Assembly (NCBI GenBank): GCA_016710135.1
Contig: JADJLM010000001.1
Location: 868,001 to 932,000, forward strand
DNA from: Nitrosomonas sp.
GTDB taxonomy: Bacteria; Pseudomonadota; Gammaproteobacteria; Burkholderiales; Nitrosomonadaceae
Length of the DNA stretch: 64,000 bases
Direction: 5' to 3'
This document shows, piece by piece, positions 1-10,005 of this stretch. The translations under genes and the position numbers were made by a program. The notes beneath the pieces were generated by a model. The model saw only the letters and a program-made list of their open reading frames with translations. It was not told the origin of the DNA and did not search any database. How positions within the stretch are numbered: position 1 is the stretch's first letter; the number at the start of each line of letters is the position of its first letter.

Positions 1-306
1 AACCAGCGTCGTGCACCATTCTGAACCTCACCAAAGAGTGCTACAGCAATTAATAAGATGATACCGATAAAATATAATGGTAGCGCAAGTCGCATTAATT
101 GTTGGAGTGGGATGTTTGCGATACTCCACATAATAAAAACAGCAATAAGCATATTTACAAATTGGCTACTTACCCGACTGAAGTTACCGCCACTTGCACT
201 GTAGAGCACGATTAGGCCTGTTATCATCAATAAAGAAATAGCACCTAGTAAGAAGCCATCAATGTAGCGCGTGCAGTATTGCCAGAATCGATTAATGCTT
301 TCCATT
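1..306 (-). CDS. rodA: Rod shape-determining protein RodA, N-terminal part (gene runs off the window)
   Basis: This is the first 102 codons of a SEDS-family peptidoglycan glycosyltransferase; the rest lies beyond position 1. The visible part starts MESINRFWQY and has three hydrophobic segments. It contains the LIVLYSASGG stretch at the end of the first membrane helix and the FGEVQNGARRW motif that is typical of RodA/FtsW proteins. RodA polymerises glycan strands during side-wall growth in partnership with PBP2, whose gene lies 76 bases upstream on the same strand, in the usual mreBCD-mrdA-rodA order. The identification is firm from the motif and the context, although two thirds of the protein is not visible. 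Confidence 0.93.
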
Positions 307-382
307 CGGGAGCGTTAAAGGGTTAGTGGGTTATCTGAGTTATCGAAACGATTGTAATTAACAAATTATGATGAAACGTGAA

Positions 383-2278
383 TTAGTCACGGCGATTATT
401 AACGCTATCCGATTGTAGAGGCTCTGGCATTTGCCCTAATAGATAATAATCAAACACTTTCCGGGCAATGGGTGCGGCAGTAGATCCGCCAGAACCGCCA
501 TTTTCAACTAAAACCGTTACCACAATTTTGGGCGCTTCAGCAGGAGCATAAGCAATAAACATCGCGTGATCGCGGTGACGCTCATTTATTTTGCTTGCAA
601 CATAGCGCTCACCTTGTTTGATATTGATGACCTGAGAGGTGCCTGTTTTTCCAGCAAATGTATAACTGGCATTAGCGCCAGCCCTTGCAGCAGTACCGCC
701 TGGACGTGTTACATCAACCAAAGCATTCCGAACACGCATCAAATTTTCGTTTTTTAAATTAAGAGGGTAAAGTTGTTTGATCATATTTTCGTATAAACGC
801 CCCGTTTTACTGTCATGTATTTGCCTAACAAAATGAGGACGAAAGGCATGACCATTATTTGCAAGAATCATGGTAGCAAATGTTAATTGTAGCGGGGTTG
901 CTAAATTGTATCCTTGCCCAATACCAATTGATATAGTATCACCGGGAAACCAATTTTGTTTGAAGCGTTTCATTTTCCACTCAGGGGAAGGTGATAATCC
1001 AACAATTTCACCTGGAATATCAATTTCGGTTTTTTTACCAAATCCAAATTGGCCCATGAAATTATGAATAGCGTTAATGCCGAGGTCATTGGCTAACATA
1101 TAGTAATAGGTATCACAGGAAACTACGAGTGATTTGTGAAGATTTACTCTACCGTGACCACCAGCCCTCCAATCACGGAATCGATGTTTGCTACCCGGTA
1201 AACTAAAAAAACCAGGATCGTTGATAGCATAATCCGGTGATCGCTTGCCTAATTCTAATGCAGCAAGCGCCATAAAAGGTTTATAAGTAGAACCAGGGGG
1301 ATATACACCCCGTAATGCACGATTATTGAGGGGTTTATCGATCGATTCATTCAACAGCTTCCAATTGATGTGATCAATACCATCAACAAATAAATTGGGA
1401 TCGAATCCAGGTTTACTGACAAATGCTAAAATTTCGCCAGTGTTGGGATCCATTGCGATGAGAGCCCCACGATATTCTCCAAATGCACGTTCTGCTGCTT
1501 GCTGAAGTTTTAAGTCTAGGGAAAGAATTAAATCGCTTCCAGCGATGGGTAATATTCGTGATAACGTTCTGACTGATCTACCAGCAACATCTGTTTCTAC
1601 TTGTTCAAATCCGGTAATGCCATGTAATTCTTTTTCATAGCTCTGTTCAATACCGATTCTTCCTATATGAGAAGACCCGCGATAATTTTCTAACGCATTA
1701 TTGCTTTCAAGTAGTTCAAGATCTTTATCACTAATACGCCCGATATAGCCGATGACATGCGAAACTAATTCTGCATGAGGGTAGTGACGAAGTAAGCGCG
1801 CATTAATTTCCATACCGGGAAATCGATAACGATTGGCTGCAAAACGTGCAACTTCCACATCGGATAGGTGAGTTCGAATGGGTAGGTTTTTAAATCGAGT
1901 ATTTTCTTTGCGCAATTTTTCAAAACGCCGGCGATCGACGGGTGTTATTTCAATGAGTTTGGAAAGCTCATCGATTACCAAATCTAAATCGCGTATTTTG
2001 TCAGGAACAATTTCTAATACATAGGTGGTTAGATTTTGTGCAAGAATCTCACCATGTCGATCATAAATTAATCCTCTATTGGGGACTAAAGGTAAAATGG
2101 TTATGCGGTTTGCTTCAGCTAAGGTGGTAAAATGATCGCTTCGCAGAACCTGCAAATAAAAGAAACGCGAAAATAGAACGAGAAATAATAGCGTAACGAA
2201 AATCGCGGCGACAGCAAGTCTTATATGAAAATGACGTAACTCAAGTAAATGGTTACGTAATTCGATGACTTGATTCAT
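383..2278 (-). CDS. mrdA: Penicillin-binding protein 2 (peptidoglycan DD-transpeptidase)
   Basis: This 631-residue class B PBP cross-links peptidoglycan during elongation and works with RodA and MreBCD. A single N-terminal membrane anchor lies at about residues 20-42. The dimerisation domain follows, with NRGLIYDRHG near residue 67. The transpeptidase domain has the active-site S-T-Y-K (Ser330), S-C-D (Ser387) and K-T-G (544-546). The length matches the family. Its ATG overlaps the stop of mreD by four bases, which suggests translational coupling. No key residue is missing. Confidence 0.97.
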   Translation of the reverse strand: MNQVIELRNHLLELRHFHIRLAVAAIFVTLLFLVLFSRFFYLQVLRSDHFTTLAEANRITILPLVPNRGLIYDRHGEILAQNLTTYVLEIVPDKIRDLDLVIDELSKLIEITPVDRRRFEKLRKENTRFKNLPIRTHLSDVEVARFAANRYRFPGMEINARLLRHYPHAELVSHVIGYIGRISDKDLELLESNNALENYRGSSHIGRIGIEQSYEKELHGITGFEQVETDVAGRSVRTLSRILPIAGSDLILSLDLKLQQAAERAFGEYRGALIAMDPNTGEILAFVSKPGFDPNLFVDGIDHINWKLLNESIDKPLNNRALRGVYPPGSTYKPFMALAALELGKRSPDYAINDPGFFSLPGSKHRFRDWRAGGHGRVNLHKSLVVSCDTYYYMLANDLGINAIHNFMGQFGFGKKTEIDIPGEIVGLSPSPEWKMKRFKQNWFPGDTISIGIGQGYNLATPLQLTFATMILANNGHAFRPHFVRQIHDSKTGRLYENMIKQLYPLNLKNENLMRVRNALVDVTRPGGTAARAGANASYTFAGKTGTSQVINIKQGERYVASKINERHRDHAMFIAYAPAEAPKIVVTVLVENGGSGGSTAAPIARKVFDYYLLGQMPEPLQSDSVNNRRD

Positions 2279-2793
2279 AACGCATTAGGATCTATTTCAG
2301 GTCTCTGTAATATACCTAATATTAACGCAATGATTGGCCAAATTAGAGCACCTGTTACACTGGAAAGAAAGAAATACCAATCGGAGTGATATGAGCCTGT
2401 TATTGTTCCTGAAATGTAGATAATTACTTGAGTAAGCAGCAAAATCCAAAAAATTTGCGGTGCTTGCTGAAAGATGCTAAACAATACCAGGCGCCGATGT
2501 AAGATGATTGCGAGAAATGACATAAAACAATAAGCAAGCGCGTGTTGACCTAAGATGCTGCTATTGCATACATCCATGATAATCCCTGAAGTAAAAGCCA
2601 CACTCATTCCTGCTTGGTGGGGCTGGTTGATATTCCAAAAAAGTAATGTTAGCGCTACAAAATCAGGACGTAATAAAAAGATTATTTCTTGTAATGGGAA
2701 AAGATTGACAATGAACGCAATAACTAAGCTTATGAATATAAAGCGACGCTTTGCTTCTAGTGGTAATTCCTTCTCGAGATAATCTTTCGACAT
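2275..2793 (-). CDS. mreD: Rod shape-determining protein MreD
   Basis: This 172-residue inner-membrane protein has five or six hydrophobic helices and belongs to the MreD family of the elongasome, where it joins MreC and MreB to the wall-synthesis enzymes. MreD is poorly conserved, so position carries much of the evidence: it sits between mreC and mrdA, overlaps mrdA by four bases, and lies 17 bases after mreC. The RPDFVALTLLFW and GIIMDVCNSSILGQHAL stretches match the conserved core of the family. Confidence 0.92.
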   Translation of the reverse strand: MSKDYLEKELPLEAKRRFIFISLVIAFIVNLFPLQEIIFLLRPDFVALTLLFWNINQPHQAGMSVAFTSGIIMDVCNSSILGQHALAYCFMSFLAIILHRRLVLFSIFQQAPQIFWILLLTQVIIYISGTITGSYHSDWYFFLSSVTGALIWPIIALILGILQRPEIDPNAL

Positions 2794-2810
2794 GCTATTT
2801 GCCTTTAGTC

Positions 2811-3686
2811 TTACGATTTTGATTCTGTGGTATTACTATTATTCGTTGATTCTGGTTCGGACAAAGGCATCGAAAGGATTAATACATGCCGATTCCTATC
2901 GACACCTGCAATGGGTATACAGGTAATTCGGGAAAAATTATAGGATCGATCGTGCTCGATTTTTTCTACTTTTGCAACAGGTAATCCCGGTGGGTAAACT
3001 CCTCCAATTCCTGATGTAACTAATAAGTCGTTAACTTGTACGTCTGCATTAATGGATAAATAGCGTAACTCTAATTCATTGTTTTTACCAACGCCGGAAA
3101 TAATGGAACGTAACCCATTTCGAGCAACTTGGATTGGGACAGCATGATCCTTATCTGTGATTAAGGTTACTTCAGCAGACCATGGAAAAATTTGAGTGAC
3201 TTGCCCAATGACGCCTAAATCATCAACCACAACTTGACCAGCTTCAATTCCATCTGAAGTGCCTCTATTCAAAATAATTTTCCTTTTGAAAGGATCACGG
3301 GGAATATAAAGAATTTCTGCCATAACCGACTTAACCTCAGTTTGTTTGGCAGCATTTAATAATCGCCTTAAGTGTGTATTTTCTTCTTCAAGAATTTGTA
3401 ATCGTGAAAATTGCTGCTGATAAAGAAAATATTGTTGTCTGAGATAGTTAATTTCTTTCGATAAACGTAAATCTTCAATTAGGGTACCGACTTGATCATA
3501 GAGACTAGCAGGCGCTAAAGCAATTCTTTGTAAGGGATAGAGAATGACACTGATTGCTTGCCTCATTTTATGTAAGCTTTCAAATCGTAAATCAACAATC
3601 ATGAGTAAAATGGATAGCAAGGAAAAAAAGAATAAACGCGCTTGTGGACCGGGGCCCGTCCTGAAAAACTGTGGGACTGATTCCAT
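2811..3686 (-). CDS. mreC: Rod shape-determining protein MreC
   Basis: This is a 291-residue bitopic periplasmic scaffold of the elongasome. It has a short cytoplasmic tail, a membrane helix at about residues 15-35, a coiled-coil at about 70-115, and the two beta-barrel domains of MreC with the motifs RGTSDGIEAGQVVV, GVIGQV and SGIGGVYPPGLPVAKV. The C-terminal tail is rich in Ser, Asn and Thr, which is common in this family. It lies in the mreB-mreC-mreD order, about 107 bases downstream of mreB. Confidence 0.95.
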   Translation of the reverse strand: MESVPQFFRTGPGPQARLFFFSLLSILLMIVDLRFESLHKMRQAISVILYPLQRIALAPASLYDQVGTLIEDLRLSKEINYLRQQYFLYQQQFSRLQILEEENTHLRRLLNAAKQTEVKSVMAEILYIPRDPFKRKIILNRGTSDGIEAGQVVVDDLGVIGQVTQIFPWSAEVTLITDKDHAVPIQVARNGLRSIISGVGKNNELELRYLSINADVQVNDLLVTSGIGGVYPPGLPVAKVEKIEHDRSYNFSRITCIPIAGVDRNRHVLILSMPLSEPESTNNSNTTESKS

Positions 3687-3793
3687 TAATTGCTCTGCTC
3701 TAGACTAAAAAATGTATCTTGCGTTTATTTGATATAAACACTGATTTTACTTAGATTGATGAGACGATATGACGCCATGACTTTATGCATTTA

Positions 3794-4852
3794 CTAGTCA
3801 CGAGCAAAAATTCCAATAGAGTGGTCAATATTTTCTAGCGCTATGCCTGCTCCCCGAACGACACAAGTCAGCGGATCGTCTGCTATCACGACTGACAACC
3901 CAGTTTCTTCCATTAGCAATCGATCGATATCTCTAAGTAGTGCACCTCCTCCCGTCATAACCATTCCCATTTCTGCAATATCAGCGCCTAGCTCGGGTGG
4001 TGTGTGCTCTAGAGCAGTTTTGACGGCACTTACGATATTGTTAAGCGGTTCAGTTAAGGCTTCCATGATTTCATTACTGGAAATTGTAAAGCTCCGAGGT
4101 ATTCCTTCTGCTAAATTACGTCCTTTAACTTCAATATCACGAACTTCAGAGCCAGGGTAAGCAGAACCAATTTGTGTTTTAATTAATTCAGCCGTTGCTT
4201 CACCAATCATCATTCCATAGTTGCGCCGAATATAATTGATAATAGCTTCATCAAATTTATCTCCACCTACACGAACGGAATTCGAGTAAACAACGCCACC
4301 CAAAGAAATAACTGCAACTTCAGTCGTTCCTCCGCCAATATCGACGACCATTGATCCGGTGGGAGTTTCAACGGGTAACTCAGCTCCAATAGCTGCGGCC
4401 ATAGGTTCTTCTATGAGTTCGACTTTTCTAGCGCCTGCACCAATTGCAGCTTCCCGGATCGCTCTCCTTTCAACTTGAGTTGAACCGCAGGGAACTGAAA
4501 TAACAATGCGGGGGTTTGCAGAAAAGCGTCTGGGTGGATTTACTTTACGAATAAATTGCTTGAGCATTTGCTCAGTTACGGTGTAATCAGCAATTACGCC
4601 ATCTTTCATGGGTCGAATGGCGGTAATGTTTCCGGGAGTTCTTCCTAACATCAGTTTTGCAGCTAAACCGACTTCTTGAATGACTTTTCTACCACTTGAA
4701 CCGCCTTCTTGCCGAATAGCAACGACAGAGGGTTCATTCAGAACAATACCGCGCCCCCGGACATGAATCAAGGTATTGGCTGTACCTAAATCGACTGCCA
4801 TATCAGTTGAAAAGTAATTCCCTAAAAAGTTATTGTTCAGGAGGTTAAACAT
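3794..4852 (-). CDS. mreB: Actin-like rod shape protein MreB
   Basis: This 352-residue bacterial actin forms membrane-bound filaments that direct lateral wall synthesis. The phosphate-binding and adenosine motifs are present: DLGTANTLI near the N-terminus, VVDIGGGTTEVAVISLGG in the middle, and MTGGGALLRDID near the C-terminus. It is the first gene of the elongation operon. It is transcribed away from gatC, so the 147-base gap between them must hold both promoters. Length and sequence are typical of the family. Confidence 0.97.
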   Translation of the reverse strand: MFNLLNNNFLGNYFSTDMAVDLGTANTLIHVRGRGIVLNEPSVVAIRQEGGSSGRKVIQEVGLAAKLMLGRTPGNITAIRPMKDGVIADYTVTEQMLKQFIRKVNPPRRFSANPRIVISVPCGSTQVERRAIREAAIGAGARKVELIEEPMAAAIGAELPVETPTGSMVVDIGGGTTEVAVISLGGVVYSNSVRVGGDKFDEAIINYIRRNYGMMIGEATAELIKTQIGSAYPGSEVRDIEVKGRNLAEGIPRSFTISSNEIMEALTEPLNNIVSAVKTALEHTPPELGADIAEMGMVMTGGGALLRDIDRLLMEETGLSVVIADDPLTCVVRGAGIALENIDHSIGIFARD

Positions 4853-4999
4853 ATTGGTGAAATTTCCATTAAAGATGACAGATTTTGATAAATAAATGCT
4901 ATTGCAGCAATACTAATGTGTGACGTGTAAAATATATGCGTTCATCAGATATGTCATGATACTCTATTACCCATTTTAAGATAAAGCGCCGAATCACAG
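4853..4999. promoter_or_regulatory. Divergent promoter region between mreB and gatC
   Basis: This 147-base AT-rich spacer separates two divergent operons, the elongation operon on the minus strand and gatCAB on the plus strand. Both must start here or very close by. I could not assign individual -35/-10 boxes with confidence, and I see no strong hairpin. Confidence 0.5.
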
Positions 5000-5287
5000 A
5001 TGAAAATTTTACTTACTGATGTCTATAGAATTGCGGATTTAGCTCGGATTGAAATCCAAACCGACGAAGCAGAAGCCGTATTAGGACAGTTATCCAATAT
5101 TTTCAATTTAATCGAACAAATGCAAACAGTAGATACCGCAGCTATCGAACCGATGAGTCATGCACAAGAAATGAAATTGCGCTTACGTCAAGATGTCGTT
5201 TCTGAATTTGATCAGCATGAGCTTTTCCAATCGATTGCACCGCAAGTAGAAACAGGGCTCTATTTAGTTCCCAAGGTCATTGAATAA
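5000..5287 (+). CDS. gatC: Glutamyl/aspartyl-tRNA amidotransferase subunit C
   Basis: This 95-residue subunit stabilises GatA and GatB in the complex that converts Glu-tRNA(Gln) and Asp-tRNA(Asn) to the correct aminoacyl-tRNAs. The family signature DVYRIADLARIEI lies near the N-terminus, and the conserved MSHAQ...LRQDVV segment lies in the middle. It is the first gene of gatCAB, 49 bases before gatA. The ATG at 5000 gives the usual family length. Confidence 0.96.
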   Translation: MKILLTDVYRIADLARIEIQTDEAEAVLGQLSNIFNLIEQMQTVDTAAIEPMSHAQEMKLRLRQDVVSEFDQHELFQSIAPQVETGLYLVPKVIE

Positions 5288-5336
5288 TTCATGCTGAGTA
5301 CTGCTCCGTTATTTTTCTCTTTATTTTAGAAGTGTT

Positions 5337-6788
5337 ATGTTAGGTCAAAGCCTTAAGTATTTATCTGCTCAATTAAACGATAAAAAAATTTCGAGTGTTG
5401 AATTAACAACAGAATACCTTAATCGAATTCGATCTCTGAATGCTAAGCTCAATGCATTTATTACAATCAATGAGGCGTTGAGTCTTGAACAAGCGCGAAT
5501 GGCCGATCAATTAATTGCGGCTGGGAATGCTTCACCATTGACAGGGATTCCGATCGCTCAAAAAGATATTTTTTGTACTAAAGGCTGGTTAACTACATGT
5601 GGATCAAAGATGTTAGCTAATTTTACAGCGCCTTATAATGCTACGGTTATTGAACGCTTTAATCAAATTGGTGCTGTTAATATTGGTAAGACTAACATGG
5701 ATGAATTTGCGATGGGTTCGAGTAATGAGACTTCTTTTTTTGGTCCTGTTAAGAATCCATGGGATATTCATGCTGTTCCAGGAGGGAGTTCAGGGGGGTC
5801 TGCTTGTGCTGTTGCGGCAGGAATGGCGCCAGCTGCAACTGGTACGGATACTGGTGGATCAATTAGACAACCCGCCGCATTATGCGGTATTTCAGGTATC
5901 AAGCCTACCTATGGACTTGTTTCCCGTTTCGGGATGATTGCTTTTGCTTCAAGCCTTGATCAAGGCGGGCCTATGGCTAAATCAGCTGAAGACTTAGCAT
6001 TGATGCTAAATGTTATGGTTGGGTTTGATGAGCGTGATTCTACAAGTTTACAGCGAGAGATTGAAGATTACCGCCGTGATTTAGAAAAACCACTTGCTGG
6101 ATTACGTATTGGTTTGCCCAAAGAATATTTTGATCAAGGTTTAAACGACGAGGTGGCACACGCGGTTACTCAAGCGATTGAAGAATATCAGAAACTTGGT
6201 GCGAGTGTTATTGAGGTTTCACTACCAAACGCTGGACTTTCGATTCCTGTTTATTATGTGATCGCGCCGGCTGAAGCATCCAGTAATTTATCGCGGTTTG
6301 ATGGAGTGCGATATGGCTATCGCGCTAAACAATACGTAAATCTTGATGATATGTATAAGAAAACTCGAACGCAGGGTTTTGGTCAAGAGGTTAAACGTCG
6401 AATACTGATTGGGACTTATGTACTTTCACATGGTTATTATGATGCTTACTATATTAAAGCTCAGAAATTGCGACGTTTGATTGCAAATGATTTTACGGAT
6501 GTTTTTAAACGGTGCGATGTGCTGATGGGTCCAACAACACCTACAGTTGCATTTGATTTAGGAGAGAAAAGTGATGATCCTATTCAAATGTATTTGTCAG
6601 ATATTTATACTAGTTCTGTGAATTTGGCAGGATTGCCTGGTATGTCCATTCCTATAGGCTTCGGGAAGAAAGGTAGGCCGATTGGATTACAAATTATTGG
6701 GAATTATTTTAAGGAAGCTCAAATGTTAAATGTTGCACATCAGTATCAGAAAGTAACTGATTGGCATTTACAAGTTCCAATAAAATAA
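5337..6788 (+). CDS. gatA: Glutamyl/aspartyl-tRNA amidotransferase subunit A
   Basis: This 483-residue amidase-signature enzyme releases ammonia from glutamine for tRNA transamidation. The catalytic Ser-cisSer-Lys elements are visible: the lysine in IPIAQKDIFCT, the Gly/Ser-rich loop GGSSGGSACAVAAGM and the nucleophile loop TDTGGSIRQPAALCG. Length is typical of the family. It lies between gatC and gatB and is presumably co-transcribed with both. No defects were seen. Confidence 0.97.
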   Translation: MLGQSLKYLSAQLNDKKISSVELTTEYLNRIRSLNAKLNAFITINEALSLEQARMADQLIAAGNASPLTGIPIAQKDIFCTKGWLTTCGSKMLANFTAPYNATVIERFNQIGAVNIGKTNMDEFAMGSSNETSFFGPVKNPWDIHAVPGGSSGGSACAVAAGMAPAATGTDTGGSIRQPAALCGISGIKPTYGLVSRFGMIAFASSLDQGGPMAKSAEDLALMLNVMVGFDERDSTSLQREIEDYRRDLEKPLAGLRIGLPKEYFDQGLNDEVAHAVTQAIEEYQKLGASVIEVSLPNAGLSIPVYYVIAPAEASSNLSRFDGVRYGYRAKQYVNLDDMYKKTRTQGFGQEVKRRILIGTYVLSHGYYDAYYIKAQKLRRLIANDFTDVFKRCDVLMGPTTPTVAFDLGEKSDDPIQMYLSDIYTSSVNLAGLPGMSIPIGFGKKGRPIGLQIIGNYFKEAQMLNVAHQYQKVTDWHLQVPIK

Positions 6789-6827
6789 CCTGAGTAATCG
6801 ATTATTTGTTAAAAAGGTTTATTGTTC

Positions 6828-8267
6828 ATGCAATGGGAAACAGTTATCGGTCTTGAAGTACACGCACAACTTTCCACAAAGGCCAAGATTTTTTCTGGTG
6901 CCCCCACTCTTTATGGAGCGGAACCCAATACTCAGGCTTGTGGGATTGATATTGCGCTACCAGGTGTTTTGCCAGTTCTCAATATTGGAGCAGTAGAGCG
7001 TGCGATAAAGTTTGGACTTGCAGTCGGAGCAGCAATTAATTCGCCTTCGATTTTTGCAAGAAAAAATTATTTTTACCCTGATTTACCAAAAGGTTATCAA
7101 ATTAGTCAATATGAAATACCGATTGTGCAAGGTGGTAGCGTAACGATCCAAATTGGCGATAAAGCAAAAATTGTTAGACTCACTCGCGCTCACTTAGAAG
7201 AAGATGCTGGAAAATCATTACACGAGGATTTTCATGGGATGAGTGGAATTGATTTAAATCGGGCTGGAACACCCTTGCTTGAAATTGTTTCGGAGCCTGA
7301 TATGCGAAGTAGTGCTGAAGCAGTAGCTTATGCTAAATCATTGCATGCACTCGTTCAATGGGTGGAAATTTGTGATGGGAATATGCAAGAAGGCTCATTT
7401 AGATGTGATGCTAATGTATCAGTAAGGCCCTATGGTACTGACAAATTGGGTACACGTTGTGAAATCAAAAATTTAAATTCCTTTCGCTTTCTTGAGAAAG
7501 CTATCGAATATGAAGTAAAGAGACAAATCGAGATCTTAGAAGATGGTGGTAGGATAATACAAGAAACGCGGCTTTATGATGCCAATGAAGATGAAACTCG
7601 AACTATGCGCAGTAAAGAAGATGCACATGATTATCGGTATTTCCCAGATCCTGATTTGTTACCGTTAGTAATATCACCGGAATTGATTGAACAAATTAAG
7701 CAACAGCTTCCAGAATTACCTGAGGCGAAACGAATTCGATATCAGGGTGATTATGCCCTATCAGATTATGATGCCGCGGTGTTGACTACGAGCAAAGCAG
7801 TCTCAGATTATTTTGAAGTTATGGTTCAATCTTTGCCGGATCAGCCCAAACTTTGTGCAAATTGGATTATGGGTGAATTAATTGGCAAGCTTAATAAGGA
7901 AAATTCTGAGATATTAAATTGTTCTATTAAACCTGAACAATTGAGTAGATTGCTTCAGAGAATTATTGATGGAACTATTTCAGGCAAAGCGGCAAAAATT
8001 GTTTTTGAGAGTATGTGGCAAGGAGAACATGCTGGAGATGTAGACAGGATTATTGCTGCTAAGGGTTTAATACAGGTTTCGAATCAAGGCGAGATAGAGA
8101 AACTGATTGATGCTGTTTTAGAAGCGAATCTTCAACAAGTTAATGATTACAAAAATGGTAAAGAAAAAGCTTTCAATTCTTTGGTAGGGCAGGTTATGAA
8201 AGCTTCAAAGGGTAAAGCAAATCCTATGCAAGTTAATACAATTTTGAGAGAAAAACTAAAAGGATGA
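6828..8267 (+). CDS. gatB: Aspartyl/glutamyl-tRNA amidotransferase subunit B
   Basis: This subunit binds the mischarged tRNA and carries out the kinase and transamidase steps. The N-terminus MQWETVIGLEVHAQL is the family signature. I therefore place the start at the ATG at 6828, although an in-frame TTG lies six bases upstream. The motifs FARKNYFYPDLPKGYQISQY and DLNRAGTPLLEIVSEPD are intact, and the C-terminal YqeY-like tRNA-binding domain is present and ends NTILREKLKG. It is the last gene of gatCAB. Confidence 0.97.
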   Translation: MQWETVIGLEVHAQLSTKAKIFSGAPTLYGAEPNTQACGIDIALPGVLPVLNIGAVERAIKFGLAVGAAINSPSIFARKNYFYPDLPKGYQISQYEIPIVQGGSVTIQIGDKAKIVRLTRAHLEEDAGKSLHEDFHGMSGIDLNRAGTPLLEIVSEPDMRSSAEAVAYAKSLHALVQWVEICDGNMQEGSFRCDANVSVRPYGTDKLGTRCEIKNLNSFRFLEKAIEYEVKRQIEILEDGGRIIQETRLYDANEDETRTMRSKEDAHDYRYFPDPDLLPLVISPELIEQIKQQLPELPEAKRIRYQGDYALSDYDAAVLTTSKAVSDYFEVMVQSLPDQPKLCANWIMGELIGKLNKENSEILNCSIKPEQLSRLLQRIIDGTISGKAAKIVFESMWQGEHAGDVDRIIAAKGLIQVSNQGEIEKLIDAVLEANLQQVNDYKNGKEKAFNSLVGQVMKASKGKANPMQVNTILREKLKG

Positions 8268-8516
8268 TCGAATTAAAATTTAATTTAGCGTTTTATAAAA
8301 TTGGAGCGAGTACAGACTAAACTAGTACAACTAAGCTATTTTGAAGAGTTGTGATCTTGAAGTGAATACGGACAGATTGATATTTTTTGTGGATAGTTGA
8401 TGAAAGTTAGCTTAATTTTTTCTAGAATAATAAGCTGAGCGGTGGGTAAGTAGATTAATTTACTCCTTGGTAACTTTTTCTAATCTAATAATAAGAATAA
8501 TATTAAGAAAAACTAA

Positions 8517-9032
8517 ATGATTCACGATAAAAAAGTCAATATTCTTTTTGTATGCATGGGCAATATCTGTCGATCACCAACAGCAGATGCAGTATTTAAG
8601 CAATATGTGCAGGCGGCTGGGCTTGAGAATCTTATATATGTGGACTCTGCGGGCACGCACGCCTATCATACCAACGAACCTCCAGATAAAAGGGCGCAGA
8701 ATGTGGCAAAAAAAAGAGGTTATAGCATGCATGAGTTGAAAGCGCGGTCGGTAGAAAGTAAAGATTTTGTAAGATTTCATTATATTCTAGCAATGGATAA
8801 AGATAACCTTGAGATTCTTAGAGATCGTTGTCCTCCAACGCATCACTATAAACTCGATTTATTTATGAAATATAGTAGTCAGTGGGATACCCTCCAGGAA
8901 ATTGATGATCCTTACTATGGAGGGAGCTATGGTTTTGAACGCGTTCTAGATTTAGTAGAGGAGTCGAGCCAAGGATTATTAACTCATTTGCTAGACCATG
9001 ATCTCAAGAATTTAGTTTATGAGAGTAAGTAA
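8517..9032 (+). CDS. Low-molecular-weight protein-tyrosine phosphatase
   Basis: This 171-residue cytoplasmic phosphatase has the CX5R loop VCMGNICRSP near the N-terminus (nucleophile Cys13, Arg19) and the general-acid loop as DDPYYGG. Family members dephosphorylate protein tyrosines, often on kinases of exopolysaccharide export, but no such kinase gene is present here, so its substrate is unknown. It stands alone about 250 bases after gatB and converges with flgN. The ATG at 8517 places the active site at the usual distance from the N-terminus. Confidence 0.93.
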   Translation: MIHDKKVNILFVCMGNICRSPTADAVFKQYVQAAGLENLIYVDSAGTHAYHTNEPPDKRAQNVAKKRGYSMHELKARSVESKDFVRFHYILAMDKDNLEILRDRCPPTHHYKLDLFMKYSSQWDTLQEIDDPYYGGSYGFERVLDLVEESSQGLLTHLLDHDLKNLVYESK

Positions 9033-9077
9033 TTATTTTATTTATTTAACGAGAAGTAATTTTAGAAGGCTACTTTA

Positions 9078-9515
9078 CTACGTTTTTATGCCCCTAGCGT
9101 TATATAACACATGATTTTGGTAATTACTATGAAGGACAAAAGAAAGATTCTGTGAATATTGCAGATTCATAGAAACAATAGTTTCATTTGCGCTATTAAG
9201 TTGTTTTGCAGATGAAACGAGGTTGAGGATATCTATCCATAGCTGATTGAAGGTAGAATCGTAGCTTATACTCTTATCTGGTTTAGTGCAAAAAACATAA
9301 GATTGAAGAAGTTCACATTGTTGCTTATAAAGACTGCTTAAATGATATAGTTGGAAATCTTTTTCGGAAGCAAATTTAAAAATATCATCAACTTTCCCGT
9401 TAATTAGAGACTCTTGCTCTTTCTTAAGTGTATCAATAATTAGAAGTATAGCCTTACGTTCTGCCACTAAGATATCAAGTAACTTTCTTTTGTCTTTAGC
9501 AATCAAGCGCTGCAT
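9078..9515 (-). CDS. flgN: Flagellar export chaperone FlgN-like protein
   Basis: This 145-residue, mostly helical protein has no membrane segment. It resembles FlgN, the chaperone that escorts the hook-filament junction proteins FlgK and FlgL to the export apparatus. The sequence similarity is weak, as is usual for FlgN, so the call rests on the helical pattern and on position: its start overlaps the stop of flgM by one base. No other flagellar genes lie in the window. Confidence 0.75.
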   Translation of the reverse strand: MQRLIAKDKRKLLDILVAERKAILLIIDTLKKEQESLINGKVDDIFKFASEKDFQLYHLSSLYKQQCELLQSYVFCTKPDKSISYDSTFNQLWIDILNLVSSAKQLNSANETIVSMNLQYSQNLSFVLHSNYQNHVLYNARGIKT

Positions 9516-9808
9516 TACACTTTTTTGTTGTTCTGAATAAGCTCTTTTACTGTTTCTAATAGACGATCAGCAACCACTTCTGGGTTGATTTTGAAACGTC
9601 CTTCAGTCATTGCTTGTTTAATTTCAGCAATTTTGCTGATATTCATCGCTGAGGTATCGCTCAAATTTGAAAAAGTTGGACTTAAATGAACATTTGATTG
9701 CTGGTCATCCACTCCTTCAGATTTACTTGAACTGACCTTTTCACTTTGATTTCCTTTGTTTACGGTATTATTATTGGTAGATAACTGATTTACTTTATTT
9801 ATTTTCAA
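9515..9808 (-). CDS. flgM: Anti-sigma-28 factor FlgM
   Basis: This 97-residue protein has a low-complexity, disordered N-terminal half rich in Asn, Ser and Gln. Its C-terminal half contains the FlgM helices with the motif I..IKQAMTEGRFKINPEVVADRLL. FlgM holds the flagellar sigma factor FliA inactive until it is exported through the finished hook-basal body. A good ribosome site (GAGGGG) precedes the ATG. It is coupled to flgN. Confidence 0.9.
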   Translation of the reverse strand: MKINKVNQLSTNNNTVNKGNQSEKVSSSKSEGVDDQQSNVHLSPTFSNLSDTSAMNISKIAEIKQAMTEGRFKINPEVVADRLLETVKELIQNNKKV

Positions 9809-10005
9809 GATAATCCCCTCGTGAATGCTAGAATCTGAACAATCTTACGTCATTAATGTAATAATCTTGAATCTTTCATTAGTTGATAGATAAACTTTTA
9901 TCGTATGGTCTAATTGCATAATAAATTCTTTGTCATACATGAGAAATTGAGAAAAGAAGGTAAAAGCTGGCATATATCGGAATTAATTGATCGTTTACAT
10001 TCAAA

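Noticed and set aside
8268..8516. Possible RNA gene between gatB and the phosphatase gene
   Set aside because: No tRNA-like folding, strong hairpin or conserved box could be seen.
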